Shown: positions 23,851 to 32,385, numbered from the stretch's first letter. The stretch is 32,520 nt of DNA from JALZEG01 sp046263255 (GCA_046263255.1 JBHELD010000066.1:1-32520); one strand, 5' to 3'. Notes: generated from the letters alone by a model not told the origin. Program-made: numbers and translations.

Positions 23851-25157
23851 CTTTCGTAGGCTCCTTCGACGCGAATCGTCGAGCGCACGTCCTTCACAGA
23901 GTCCAGCCGGGCGAGGTCCCGGAAGGTCGCCTGGTGCCGGCCCTCGGTCGACGTGTGCGTGATCAGCACCAGCGTCGCCTCGTCCCCCGAACCCTCCTGG
24001 CGCACGCTCGCGATCGACACGTCGTGCCGCGCGAACACGCCGGCGACGGACGCGAGCACGCCCGACTGGTCGAGGACGGACAGGACGACGTAGTAGCGGA
24101 CCGCCGCCTCCTCGGGTGGACGGATGCGCGCGTCGCTCTCGAAGAACGTCCACGCGTGCGGGCGCGCCCCCACCGCGAGAGCGCGCGCGATCTCGACCAC
24201 GTCGCCGACGATCGCGGAAGCGGTCGGACCTCCTCCGGCGCCGCGCCCGAGAAGCATGAGCTCGCCCACCTGCTCGCCCTCGACGAAGACCGCGTTGAAG
24301 ACGTCCCGCACGGCGGCGAGCGGGTGCGTCTTCGGGACCATCGCGGGGTGGACCCGCGCCGCGACCTGCCCGTCCTCTATCTCGGCGACCGCCAGCAGCT
24401 TCACCTCGTACCCGAGGTCGTGCGCGGCGGCGACGTCCTCGGCGGTCACGCCGGTGATCCCCTGCCGCTGGACGTCCGCCGCCGTCACGCGGGCGCCGAA
24501 CGCGATCGAGGCGAGGATCGCGAGCTTCGAGGCCGCGTCGTAGCCCTCGACGTCGGCAGTGGGATCCGCCTCCGCGTATCCCAGGTCGGTCGCCTCGGCG
24601 AGCGCCTCGCCGAACGACATCCCCTGCTCGCTCATGCGCGTGAGGATGTAGTTCGTCGTGCCGTTGACGATGCCCATCACGCGCACGAGCCGGTCGCCGG
24701 CGAGCGACTCCTTTATGGGTCTCACGACCGGGATCCCGCCCCCGACGGACGCCTCGAACAGGACGTCGGCACCGGTCGCCGCGGCCGCACGCAGGAGCTC
24801 GCGTCCGTGCGCCGCGACGAGCTCCTTGTTCGCGGTGACGACGTGCTTGCCGGCCGCGAGCGCGGCGAGCACGAGCTCGCGCGCCGGGTCGACCCCGCCG
24901 ATCGTCTCGACCACGAGGTGGATCGCCGGGTCGGCGACGACCTCCTGTGGATCGGTCGTGAGGATCCCCTCGGGGACGTCGACGGCGCGCGCCCGGGACG
25001 GCGTTCTGACGGCGACGCGGGCGAGGCGGAGCTCGACTCCCGTCCTGCGGGCGAGCTCGTCTGCGTCCCGGAGCAGGATCGAGGCCGTGGCGCCTCCGAC
25101 CACCCCGAGCCCGAGGAGGCCGATCCGGATCGGACCCTCGACGGGCGGCCGGGTCAT
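23847..25157 (-). CDS. hom: Homoserine dehydrogenase with C-terminal ACT domain
   Basis: Reduces aspartate semialdehyde to homoserine. The NAD(P) loop GLGVVGG is at 16-22, followed by the substrate and catalytic region VTANKELVAAHG, FEASVGGGIP and NGTTNYILTRM. Residues about 355-436 are an ACT domain (VLSVLDQSGVLASVAGVFA), suggesting threonine feedback. The ATG has no ribosome site; a TAACTT hexamer six bases upstream suggests a leaderless transcript. It is the first gene of hom-thrC-thrB and is divergent from the Asp-box protein gene, 151 bases away. Confidence 0.96.
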   Translation of the reverse strand: MTRPPVEGPIRIGLLGLGVVGGATASILLRDADELARRTGVELRLARVAVRTPSRARAVDVPEGILTTDPQEVVADPAIHLVVETIGGVDPARELVLAALAAGKHVVTANKELVAAHGRELLRAAAATGADVLFEASVGGGIPVVRPIKESLAGDRLVRVMGIVNGTTNYILTRMSEQGMSFGEALAEATDLGYAEADPTADVEGYDAASKLAILASIAFGARVTAADVQRQGITGVTAEDVAAAHDLGYEVKLLAVAEIEDGQVAARVHPAMVPKTHPLAAVRDVFNAVFVEGEQVGELMLLGRGAGGGPTASAIVGDVVEIARALAVGARPHAWTFFESDARIRPPEEAAVRYYVVLSVLDQSGVLASVAGVFARHDVSIASVRQEGSGDEATLVLITHTSTEGRHQATFRDLARLDSVKDVRSTIRVEGAYER

Positions 25158-25308
25158 GATGCGAAGTTATCAAGCGCCTGCGGTAGCCCCCGGCGCGGGC
25201 ACGGCAGGTGAACCGGACATAGGGGGCGAACCGTCCGAGAGAGCGTGGCCCGCCGCGGCGACGCCGGCGCGGGCGGCCGGGAACGACGAGCTCTGGAGGG
25301 TGGCGACC

Positions 25309-26745
25309 ATGCGTAGCGGGAGGGACACCCGGTCGACTCGGCGGCCGACGGTGGCGCTCGCGCTGCCCGCCCTGCTCGCCGCTGCGCTGCTCCAGCTCGC
25401 GGCCGAGGCGGCGCCGCAGAACGGGCAGAAGGGATCGGGTGGCGCCGCGGTCGCGCACCGCGCCGGCGGCAAGATCGTGAAGGCCCCGAACGCCCCCGAC
25501 GGGCGGATCTACAAGGTCGCCGACCGCGCGATCGAACCCACCATCGGCATCACCAAGAAGGGCGACATCTTCTATACGGCCGCGTCCGGCATCACCGGCG
25601 TCGACGTCGTTCGCTCCACCGACGACGGCAGGACGTGGGAGAACACGTCCCCGCGGAGCCCCGCAGGCACGAAGACCCACCCGATCACGCTCGACCCGTA
25701 CGTCTACGTGGACGAGTCCACCGGGCGCATCTTCAACATCGACCTCTACGTGGCGTGCTCCAACCTCTCGTTCAGCGACGACAACGGTGAGACGTGGACG
25801 ACGAACCCGCTCGCGTGCGGCCGTCCGGTCAACGACCACCAGACGCTGTTCTCCGGACCGCCCGCGCTCAGCCCCACCACGGTGTTCCCCGAGATCGTCT
25901 ACTACTGCTGGAACGACTTCGGCGCGGGATCGTCGTGCTCGAAGTCGCTCGACGGCGGCGTCACCTGGACGCCGACGGGGTCGCCTGCGTTCACCGGCTA
26001 CGACCCCAACGGGGAGGGGCAGGGAGGCAACTTCTGCGGCGGCTTCCACGGTCACGGCGTCGTCGGCGAGGACGGCACCGTCTACCTGCCCAAGGAGTAC
26101 TGCGGCCAGCCCTGGCTCGGCATCAGCAAGGACGAGGGCGCGACGTGGACGAGAGTGCAGGTCGCCGACAACACGACGGAGCGCCTCGGCTCCGACACGT
26201 CGGTCGCGGTCGACCGCAAGGGCAACCTCTACTACGCCTACGAGACGCAGAACCAGAAGCTCTTCCTCGTGACGTCGACCGACGGCGGGGAACGATGGAG
26301 CAAGCCGATGATGGCCGGCGCACCGCGCGTGAAGGAGGTCACGCTCCCGACGCTCGACGCCGGCGATCCCGGGAAGGTCGCGATCGCGTACATGGGCAGC
26401 GAGAACTCGAGGTTCGCGCGCTGCAAGCCCGACTGCACCGACGCCGACTACGACGGCGTCAAGTGGAACGGCTACATCACGATGACGGCGAACGCGCTGT
26501 CGGACGACCCGCTCTTCTACAGCGGCACCGTCAACGCGAGGCCGGACCCGCTGTACATCGGGCGCTGCGACTTCTCGAACCGGTGCCCGCCCATCCTCGA
26601 CTTCATCGACGTCGAGATCGCGCCCGACGGCACGCCCTGGGGAGCCTTCGTCGACCCCTGCGGCCCCGTGTGCGCCACGAACGGCGCGAACGACGGAAGC
26701 CTTGCCGTGATCGGGCGCCTCGTGGGCGGGCCCGGGCTCCGCTAG
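25309..26745 (+). CDS. Secreted Asp-box beta-propeller protein (sialidase-fold)
   Basis: A 478-residue exported protein. An N-terminal signal peptide (RRPTVALALPALLAAALLQL) ends near residue 36. Five Asp boxes of the form S-x-D-x-G-x-T-W occur at about residues 103, 156, 213, 272 and 322 (RSTDDGRTW, FSDDNGETW, KSLDGGVTW, ISKDEGATW, TSTDGGERW), spaced 50-60 residues, as for propeller blades. The region from about 365 on is cysteine-rich (RCKPDCTD, RCDFSNRCPP, DPCGPVC), suggesting disulfides. The fold is shared by sialidases and by non-enzymatic propellers. I cannot identify the catalytic Arg triad, so enzyme activity is unproven. GGAGGG before the ATG supports the start. Confidence 0.82.
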   Translation: MRSGRDTRSTRRPTVALALPALLAAALLQLAAEAAPQNGQKGSGGAAVAHRAGGKIVKAPNAPDGRIYKVADRAIEPTIGITKKGDIFYTAASGITGVDVVRSTDDGRTWENTSPRSPAGTKTHPITLDPYVYVDESTGRIFNIDLYVACSNLSFSDDNGETWTTNPLACGRPVNDHQTLFSGPPALSPTTVFPEIVYYCWNDFGAGSSCSKSLDGGVTWTPTGSPAFTGYDPNGEGQGGNFCGGFHGHGVVGEDGTVYLPKEYCGQPWLGISKDEGATWTRVQVADNTTERLGSDTSVAVDRKGNLYYAYETQNQKLFLVTSTDGGERWSKPMMAGAPRVKEVTLPTLDAGDPGKVAIAYMGSENSRFARCKPDCTDADYDGVKWNGYITMTANALSDDPLFYSGTVNARPDPLYIGRCDFSNRCPPILDFIDVEIAPDGTPWGAFVDPCGPVCATNGANDGSLAVIGRLVGGPGLR

Positions 26746-27110
26746 CGCTTCGTCAGGCGCCGCAGCATCCATCCGCCGCCCGCGTCGAGCAGCTCCGCGG
26801 TGGCGAGACCGGCGCGGGCGCCGGTGCGGTCGACGTACGCGGTCGCGACCCTGTCGCGCAGGTGCCCGACCCAGAGACTCCCGCCCTGGACGATCATCTC
26901 CGCGAACGCGGGCACACGGCGTTCGATGCTCTTCACCTCGTCCGAGAAATAGACGATCACGTCCAGCGGGCGGGTCGCGCGCTCGAAGACCTCGACGTCC
27001 CGGGGCAGCGGACGCATGACCTCCCAGAAGTCGGGGGGCTCGTTGACGACCGCGATCGCGTCGCCCTCCTTGATCCCGAGCCGCCGCGCCATCTCCACGG
27101 CTACGATCAT
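26742..27110 (-). CDS. DUF3052-like protein
   Basis: A 122-residue cytoplasmic protein, starting MIVAVEMARRLGIKEGDAIAV. It matches the small actinobacterial DUF3052 pattern: a LGIKEGD..AVVN opening, VDVIVYF-like core strand, ERRVPAFAEMIVQGGSLWV and a basic end (RRLTKR). Function unknown. An AGGAG eight bases before the ATG decides the start. Its stop and that of the Asp-box gene share one CTAG, so the two genes converge with a four-base overlap. It is divergent from the DNA glycosylase gene, 24 bases away. Confidence 0.75.
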   Translation of the reverse strand: MIVAVEMARRLGIKEGDAIAVVNEPPDFWEVMRPLPRDVEVFERATRPLDVIVYFSDEVKSIERRVPAFAEMIVQGGSLWVGHLRDRVATAYVDRTGARAGLATAELLDAGGGWMLRRLTKR

Positions 27111-27134
27111 CCCCCGATCTCCTAGAGTCGTCAG

Positions 27135-27968
27135 ATGCCCGAGCTGCCCGAACTGGAGGCGGTCGCCGAGCGGCTCACGAGCGCGCTCGGCGGCGCGACG
27201 CTCCGGCGGATAGACGCGTTCCAGTTCTCGTCGCTGAAGACCGTCGATCCTTCCCCGCTCGACGTCGCGGGGCTCCCGCTCGGGACGGTCGGGCGGCGGG
27301 GGAAGTACCTCGTTTTCGACTTCGGCGCGCTCCGGGTGCTCGTCCACCTCTCGCAGGGCGGGCGCCTCGACGTGGAGGACCCGCCGAAGGCGACGAAGCC
27401 CCGCGGCGCCGTCGCCCGCTTCGTCTTCGAATCGGCGCCGGCGCTGCTCGTGAAGGAGTTCGGGACCGAGCGCAAAGCGGCGTGGTGGGTGCTGCGGGCG
27501 GACGACGAAGGACCGCTGGCGGGGCTCGGGCCGGAGCCTTTCTCCGAGGAGTTCGACCGCGTCGTCGAGGCGACCGACGACCGCCGCCAGCTGCACACGT
27601 GGCTGCGCGACCAGAAGGTCGTGGCCGGGATCGGACGCGGCTTCGCCGACGACGTCCTCCACGCCGCGCGCCTGTCGCCGCTGCGAAAGGTTGCGTCGCT
27701 GACCGCGGAGGACCGCGGAATGCTGCTGGAGGCCGCGCGCCGCGTGCTGGCTGATGCCACCGAACGCGAACGGTCCCGCACCGGAGGGCTCCCCGCGAAG
27801 ATGGGCGGCCGCTTCACGATCCACAACCGCTACGGGAAGCCGTGCCCGCGCTGCGGCGACACCCTGCAGCACGTCGTCTACGAGTCCCGCGAGGTCGTTT
27901 ACTGCCCGCGCTGCCAGACGGGCGGGAAGGTCCTCGCCGACCGCGTGCTCTCGCAGTTCCTGAAGTAG
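27135..27968 (+). CDS. Fpg/Nei-family DNA glycosylase
   Basis: Base-excision repair enzyme of 277 residues. The N-terminal catalytic MPELPELE has the nucleophile Pro2 and Glu3, and Lys57 (GRRGKYLVF) matches the conserved DNA-contacting lysine. The C-terminal zinc finger has Cys237, Cys240, Cys257 and Cys260 (C-x2-C-x16-C-x2-C). The H2TH loop reads VAGIGRGFADDVLHAARLSP, with Arg where classical Fpg has Asn (IGN), so this is the Fpg-like branch with altered damage recognition rather than clear MutM or Nei. The start has little ribosome-site sequence and may be leaderless. It ends four bases from lysA, converging. Confidence 0.88.
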   Translation: MPELPELEAVAERLTSALGGATLRRIDAFQFSSLKTVDPSPLDVAGLPLGTVGRRGKYLVFDFGALRVLVHLSQGGRLDVEDPPKATKPRGAVARFVFESAPALLVKEFGTERKAAWWVLRADDEGPLAGLGPEPFSEEFDRVVEATDDRRQLHTWLRDQKVVAGIGRGFADDVLHAARLSPLRKVASLTAEDRGMLLEAARRVLADATERERSRTGGLPAKMGGRFTIHNRYGKPCPRCGDTLQHVVYESREVVYCPRCQTGGKVLADRVLSQFLK

Positions 27969-27972
27969 CCGG

Positions 27973-29289
27973 TCAGCCCAGGCTCAGGTCGAGGCGCAGC
28001 AGGTCGTCGTAGGTCTCGCGACGGACGATCTCGCGCGCCTCGCCGTCCTCGACCAGCACGACCGGGGGCCGCGGGACCCTGTTGTAGTTCGACGCCATCG
28101 AGTACGTGTACGCGCCGGTCGCGGGGATGCAGAGGAGGTCGCCGGCCGCGACGTCGGCCGGCAGCTTCACGTCCCTGATGAGGATGTCGCCCGACTCGCA
28201 GTGCTTGCCGGCCACGGAGCACCACAGCTCGGCGGGATCGTTCATCCGGTTCGGCAGCGCCGCCTCGTACGTGGCGCGGTACAGCGCGTAGCGCGGGTTG
28301 TCGCTCATGCCGCCGTCGACGGAGACGTAGACACGGTCGTGCTGGTCGGAGTGCCCCCGGGCGCGCGGGATGCGCTTCACCGTGCCCACCGTGTAGACCG
28401 TCACGCCGGCGGGGCCCGCGAGCGCGCGTCCGGGCTCGAACAGGACCTGCGGGAGGGGCAGCCCGCGCTCCTCGAACGCGGCCCGCGCGGCGCCGGCGAT
28501 GGCCGCGACGAGCTCCCCGGGGTCCGGGGCGTCGTCGTCGCGCGTGTAGGAGATCCCGAGCCCGCCGCCGAGGTCCAGCTCGCGCACCTCGAGGCCCAGC
28601 TCGTCGCGCGCCTGCCCCGCGAGGCCGGCGAGCCGCGCGGCGGCGAGCTCGAACCCTTCCTTCTCGAAGATCTGAGACCCGATGTGCGCGTGGAGCCCCG
28701 CTACGTCGAGGCCCGCCTTGACGGCGCGCCGCAGCCCGTCGAGGGCGATCCCGTCGGCCAGCGTGAAACCGAACTTCGAGTCCTCGTGACCCGTCTGCAC
28801 GTACTCGTGCGTGTGCGCCTCGACCCCCGGGGTCACGCGCAGCAAGACCCGGCTGCGCCAAGAGACCGCCTCCAGGCGCTCGACCTCCTCGACCGAGTCC
28901 GCGACGATCCGGCCCACCCCGGCGTCGCGCGCCATGGCGAGCTCGCCCGCCGACTTGTTGTTGCCGTGGAAGACGACCCGCTCCGGCGGGAAGCCCGCAG
29001 CCCATGCCGTCGCCATCTCGCCGCCCGAGCAGACGTCCAGCCCGAGACCGAGGTCGCGCAGGACCTCGCAGACGGCGACGCAGCAGAGCGCCTTGCCGGC
29101 ATAGACGACGTTCGCAGGACCCACCACGCCCGAGAACGCGGCCGCGCGCCCCTCCAGCGTGGCGCGGTCGAGAACGATCAACGGCGTGCCGAAGCGGTCC
29201 GCCGACTCTGTCACGTCGCAGCCTCCGACGACGAGGTGCCCTTCGGGTGAGACTTCGGCGGTGTCGGGAAAGACGTCGAGAGCGGTCAC
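27973..29289 (-). CDS. lysA: Diaminopimelate decarboxylase
   Basis: PLP enzyme for the last step of lysine synthesis, removing CO2 from meso-diaminopimelate. The PLP lysine is Lys66 in VVYAGKALCCV, followed by HGNNKS (109-114), GGGLGISY and EPGRALAG. The catalytic cysteine is Cys364 in KHCESGD. The GTG start overlaps the phzF stop as GTGA and gives 438 residues. The usual argS-lysA-hom order is kept, though phzF, the DNA glycosylase, a DUF3052 and the Asp-box gene have come in between. Confidence 0.95.
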   Translation of the reverse strand: MTALDVFPDTAEVSPEGHLVVGGCDVTESADRFGTPLIVLDRATLEGRAAAFSGVVGPANVVYAGKALCCVAVCEVLRDLGLGLDVCSGGEMATAWAAGFPPERVVFHGNNKSAGELAMARDAGVGRIVADSVEEVERLEAVSWRSRVLLRVTPGVEAHTHEYVQTGHEDSKFGFTLADGIALDGLRRAVKAGLDVAGLHAHIGSQIFEKEGFELAAARLAGLAGQARDELGLEVRELDLGGGLGISYTRDDDAPDPGELVAAIAGAARAAFEERGLPLPQVLFEPGRALAGPAGVTVYTVGTVKRIPRARGHSDQHDRVYVSVDGGMSDNPRYALYRATYEAALPNRMNDPAELWCSVAGKHCESGDILIRDVKLPADVAAGDLLCIPATGAYTYSMASNYNRVPRPPVVLVEDGEAREIVRRETYDDLLRLDLSLG

Positions 29290-30155
29290 GGAAGACGCTC
29301 GAGCTTGCCGGCCAGCAGCAGCTCGCACCGCCCGCCGACGCGGACGGCCTCTTTCCCCGCGGACACCCTCATCTGGGAGCGCCGGTCGATCTCGACGCCC
29401 TGCTCGATCTGGAGCTCGATCGGGCCGACCCGGTCGACCAGGTAGACGCCGAGGCACGCGGCGGCGGAGCCCGTGGCCGGGTCCTCGTCGATGCCCGTGC
29501 CGGGGAACAGTCCCCGCGCGCGGACGCGTCCCGCGCCGACGCCCGTGAAGCAGTACGCGCCGAAGGGGCTGAGCTCCGCGAGCGCCGCAGCGTCGACCTG
29601 GACGCGCCCGAGCGCGTCGAGGTCGCGCAGCGGGACGATGAAGTGCTCGAGCCCCGCGTCGCTCAGCGCGGGCCGGAGCACGCCGCTGCGTCCGAGCTCG
29701 TACGCCTCCAGCGAGACGTCGCGCTCCTCCAGCCGCAACGCCCGCGCGATCTTCAGGTGCGCGCGGACGTCCCTGGTCTCCATGTCCGGCGACGCCGTCC
29801 CGCCCCTTCTGTCGAACTGCAGCAGGTCGCCGGCGAGCGTCACCGGCGTCTCCCCCGCCGGGGACCGCTGCACGAACGAGTCTCCGCTCAGGCGGCCGAG
29901 GTGGCGCAACGTCCAGGAGGTCCCGATCGTCGGATGGCCGGCGAACGGCAGCTCCTCGCTCGGCGTGAAGATCCGGACGTCGTACGACCCGTCGTCGCCC
30001 CCCGTGACGAAGGTGGTCTCCGACAGGTTCAGGGTCTGCGCGATCGCCTGCATCTGCGGCGCGCCGAGCCCGGCGGCGTCGGGGAAGACGGCGAGCGGGT
30101 TGCCCGTGCGCCAAGGATCGCCGGCCGTGAAGACCGACACCATCACGAATTCCAT
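29286..30155 (-). CDS. PhzF-family isomerase
   Basis: A 289-residue protein of the PhzF/diaminopimelate-epimerase fold. It starts MEFVMVSVFTAGDPWRTGNPLAVF, has the catalytic Glu46 in NLSETTFV and the block DEDPATGSAAACLGVYL. The duplicated pair of catalytic cysteines found in true DapF is not apparent, so it is a PhzF-type isomerase of unknown substrate, not DapF. It overlaps lysA by four bases (GTGA), so the two are probably coupled; this makes a role with a diaminopimelate-like substrate possible but unproven. The start has a weak ribosome site. Confidence 0.88.
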   Translation of the reverse strand: MEFVMVSVFTAGDPWRTGNPLAVFPDAAGLGAPQMQAIAQTLNLSETTFVTGGDDGSYDVRIFTPSEELPFAGHPTIGTSWTLRHLGRLSGDSFVQRSPAGETPVTLAGDLLQFDRRGGTASPDMETRDVRAHLKIARALRLEERDVSLEAYELGRSGVLRPALSDAGLEHFIVPLRDLDALGRVQVDAAALAELSPFGAYCFTGVGAGRVRARGLFPGTGIDEDPATGSAAACLGVYLVDRVGPIELQIEQGVEIDRRSQMRVSAGKEAVRVGGRCELLLAGKLERLP

Positions 30156-30259
30156 GCCGTCAGTATCACGCGATCGTGAAGATGGGTCGTCTCCCGGCGA
30201 GGGAATGTTCGAAAGTCCCGCGCTCGGTGCCGCCGCGCTACCTGTCCCACCGGGGACCA

Positions 30260-30277
30260 GCCGTGGTTCGCCACGGC
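30260..30277. terminator. Hairpin between argS and phzF
   Basis: GCCGTGG and CCACGGC make a perfect seven-base stem with a four-base loop (TTCG on the plus strand), about 63 bases after the argS stop and 105 before the phzF start. It has no T tract, but the strong stem between two genes suggests termination or RNA stability. Confidence 0.4.
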
Positions 30278-30339
30278 GGGCCCTCGAGTGTGACGCCGGC
30301 GCGTTCGAGCTGTGACCGGGGTCGAGCCGCGACCGAGGG

Positions 30340-31992
30340 CTACATCCGCTCGGGGGCGGAGACGCCCAGAAGCCCCAGCGCCTCGGCGATCACCGACTTC
30401 GTCGCGACGCAGAGCGCCAGGCGAGCGGCAGTGAGGCCGCCGTCGTCGGTGACGACCTTGCAGTCCCTGTAGAAGGCCGAGAACTCCGACGCGAGCTCTT
30501 CGACGTAGCGCGTGACCTTCTGCGGCGCGCGCTGTCCCGCGGCCTCGACGACGACCTCCTCGAACGCCGCCAGCTTCCGCATGAGGTCGTCCTCGCTCGG
30601 GTGCCCCAGGCGTTCCAGAGGCGCCGCAGGCACGTCGGCCTCGTGGCCGGCCTCGGCCGCCTTGCGCAGGATCGAGCAGATGCGCGCGTGCGCGTACTGG
30701 ACGTAGTAGACCGGATTCTCCGGCGCCTGCTCGCGCACCGCGTCGATGTCGAAGTGCAGCGCCGCGTCCATTCCGCGGGTGAGGAAGGTGTAGCGCGCGG
30801 CGTCGACCCCGACCTCGTCGACGAGGTCGTCGAGCGTCACGAAGACGCCCGCGCGCTTCGAGCCCTTGACCGCCTGGCCCTCCGCCGACAGCGTCACGAC
30901 CTGGATCAGCCGCACCTCGACGTCGGCGCGCTCGTGGCCCAACGCCTCGGCCATCGCCTTCAGACGCGAGACCGTTCCGTGGTGGTCGGCCCCCCACAGG
31001 TAGATCAGGTGCTCGAAGCCGCGCCCGAACTTGTCCCTCAGGTACGCCGCGTCCGCGGCCAGGTACGTCGGAGCCCCGTTGGCGCGCACGAGGACGCGGT
31101 CCTTGTCGTCACCGAATCTGGTGGACAGGAACCACAGCGCGCCCTCTCGCTCCTCCGCCAGCCCCCGGGCGCGCAGGTCCTCCAACGTGGCGTCGACGCT
31201 GCGCGACTCGTGGAGCGTGCGCTCCGAGAACCAGACCTCGAAGTGCGAGCCGAACCGCTCGAGCGAGACGCGCATCTCCTGCTGCATCCGCGCGAGTCCC
31301 AGGTCGCGCAGCGCCGCCGCCCGCTCCTCGGGCGCCGCGTCGACCAGCCTGTCGCCGAGCTCCGCCGCGAGCTCGCGTGCGAGTTCCGCGACGTACTCGC
31401 CCCTGTAGCCCTGCTCCGGCAGCTCCGCGCCGACGCCGAGCTGCCGGAGGTAGTGGACGGCGATCGACTCCCCGAACAGCAGCAGCTGGCGCCCCGCGTC
31501 GTTGACGTAGAACTCGCGCGTGACCTGGTGCCCGGTCGCTTCGAGCAGTGCGGCAATCGCGTCGCCGACGGCCGCGTGGCGGCCGCTCACGACGTTGATC
31601 GGCCCCGTCGGGTTCGCCGACACGAACTCCACGTTGACCTTCTTCCCGTTTGCCGCGTCCGTCCTCCCGTAGCGTGCGACCGGATCAGCAGCGCGCCGCA
31701 CGACGTCGTGGAGCCACGCGGGCGCGAGGTGGAAGTTGAGGAACCCGGGCCCGGCGACCTCGACCTTCTCCACGAAGCGCGAGGGCGGAAGGTTTCCGGC
31801 GAGCGCGGTCGCTAGCTCCCGGGGATTCGTCCCCTGCTCCTTCGCGGCCGTCAGCGCCACGTTCGTAGACCAGTCGCCGTGCTCGCGCCGCCGCGGGCGC
31901 TCGAAGTGGATCCTGTCCCTCCACGCGTCCGTTGCGGTTCCGTCGCCGGCGAGCGCGGCTGCGACCAGCTCCGCCAGGTGGTCGGCGATCAC
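30340..31992 (-). CDS. argS: Arginyl-tRNA synthetase
   Basis: Class I synthetase of 550 residues, charging tRNA-Arg. The N-terminal Add1 domain is at about 1-95 (ERPRRREHGDWSTNVAL), followed by VEFVSANPTGPINVVSGRHAA (121-141), where HIGH is replaced by Asn133-Val-Val-Ser136. KMSKS is replaced by KGSKR (376-380). The anticodon-binding alpha-helical domain has NPVYYVQYAHARICSI. The rest of the active-site region is intact (YLWGADHHGT), so a functional variant is likely. GTG start; ribosome site modest. A tRNA-Arg(CCG) lies 470 bases beyond its start. Confidence 0.94.
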   Translation of the reverse strand: MIADHLAELVAAALAGDGTATDAWRDRIHFERPRRREHGDWSTNVALTAAKEQGTNPRELATALAGNLPPSRFVEKVEVAGPGFLNFHLAPAWLHDVVRRAADPVARYGRTDAANGKKVNVEFVSANPTGPINVVSGRHAAVGDAIAALLEATGHQVTREFYVNDAGRQLLLFGESIAVHYLRQLGVGAELPEQGYRGEYVAELARELAAELGDRLVDAAPEERAAALRDLGLARMQQEMRVSLERFGSHFEVWFSERTLHESRSVDATLEDLRARGLAEEREGALWFLSTRFGDDKDRVLVRANGAPTYLAADAAYLRDKFGRGFEHLIYLWGADHHGTVSRLKAMAEALGHERADVEVRLIQVVTLSAEGQAVKGSKRAGVFVTLDDLVDEVGVDAARYTFLTRGMDAALHFDIDAVREQAPENPVYYVQYAHARICSILRKAAEAGHEADVPAAPLERLGHPSEDDLMRKLAAFEEVVVEAAGQRAPQKVTRYVEELASEFSAFYRDCKVVTDDGGLTAARLALCVATKSVIAEALGLLGVSAPERM

Positions 31993-32010
31993 CGGCGCGT
32001 CACCGCAGGC

Positions 32011-32385
32011 TCATCCCACCAGCCGCTCGACCACGTCCAGGAGGTCGTTGGGATCGAACGGCTTCGTGAGGTAGTCGGAGACGCCGTAGCTCTTGCCCTT
32101 CTCGATGTCCGACTGCTGCGCCTTCGCCGAGAGGAACACGATCGGGATCTTCTCGGTCTCCGGCTGGGCCTTCAGCTTCTGGCACGTCTGGTAGCCGTCG
32201 AGGCGCGGCATCATGATGTCGAGGATCACGAGGTCGGGGAGCTCACGGGTCGCGATCTCGAGAGCCTCCTCGCCGTGGTGAGCCGTGAGGACCTCGTACC
32301 CTTCGAGCTCGAGATTGACCTCGAGCAGGCGCAAGATCACGGGGTCGTCGTCGCAGATGAGGACGCGTTTGGTCGTAGTCGGCAT
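32011..32385 (-). CDS. Stand-alone receiver-domain response regulator
   Basis: A 124-residue CheY-like protein with only the receiver domain. Acidic residues are Asp13 and Asp14 (ICDDDP), the phospho-acceptor is Asp56 in VILDIMMPRLDG, the switch residue is Ser86, and Lys108 is in LTKPF. It has no output domain, so it works by binding a partner. No kinase is in the window. There is no ribosome site before the ATG; a TAGGCT hexamer nine bases upstream would fit a leaderless transcript. It lies between argS and tRNA-Arg. Confidence 0.9.
   Translation of the reverse strand: MPTTTKRVLICDDDPVILRLLEVNLELEGYEVLTAHHGEEALEIATRELPDLVILDIMMPRLDGYQTCQKLKAQPETEKIPIVFLSAKAQQSDIEKGKSYGVSDYLTKPFDPNDLLDVVERLVG

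Noticed and set aside
23851..26772. Upstream extension of the thrC frame through hom and the Asp-box gene
   Set aside because: The real thrC start is the ATG at 23850, which overlaps the hom stop. The extension is antisense or out-of-frame sequence of neighbouring genes.
29286..30155. Diaminopimelate epimerase (DapF)
   Set aside because: The fold and place suit it, but the Glu of PhzF (NLSETTF) is present and the DapF catalytic cysteine pair is not.
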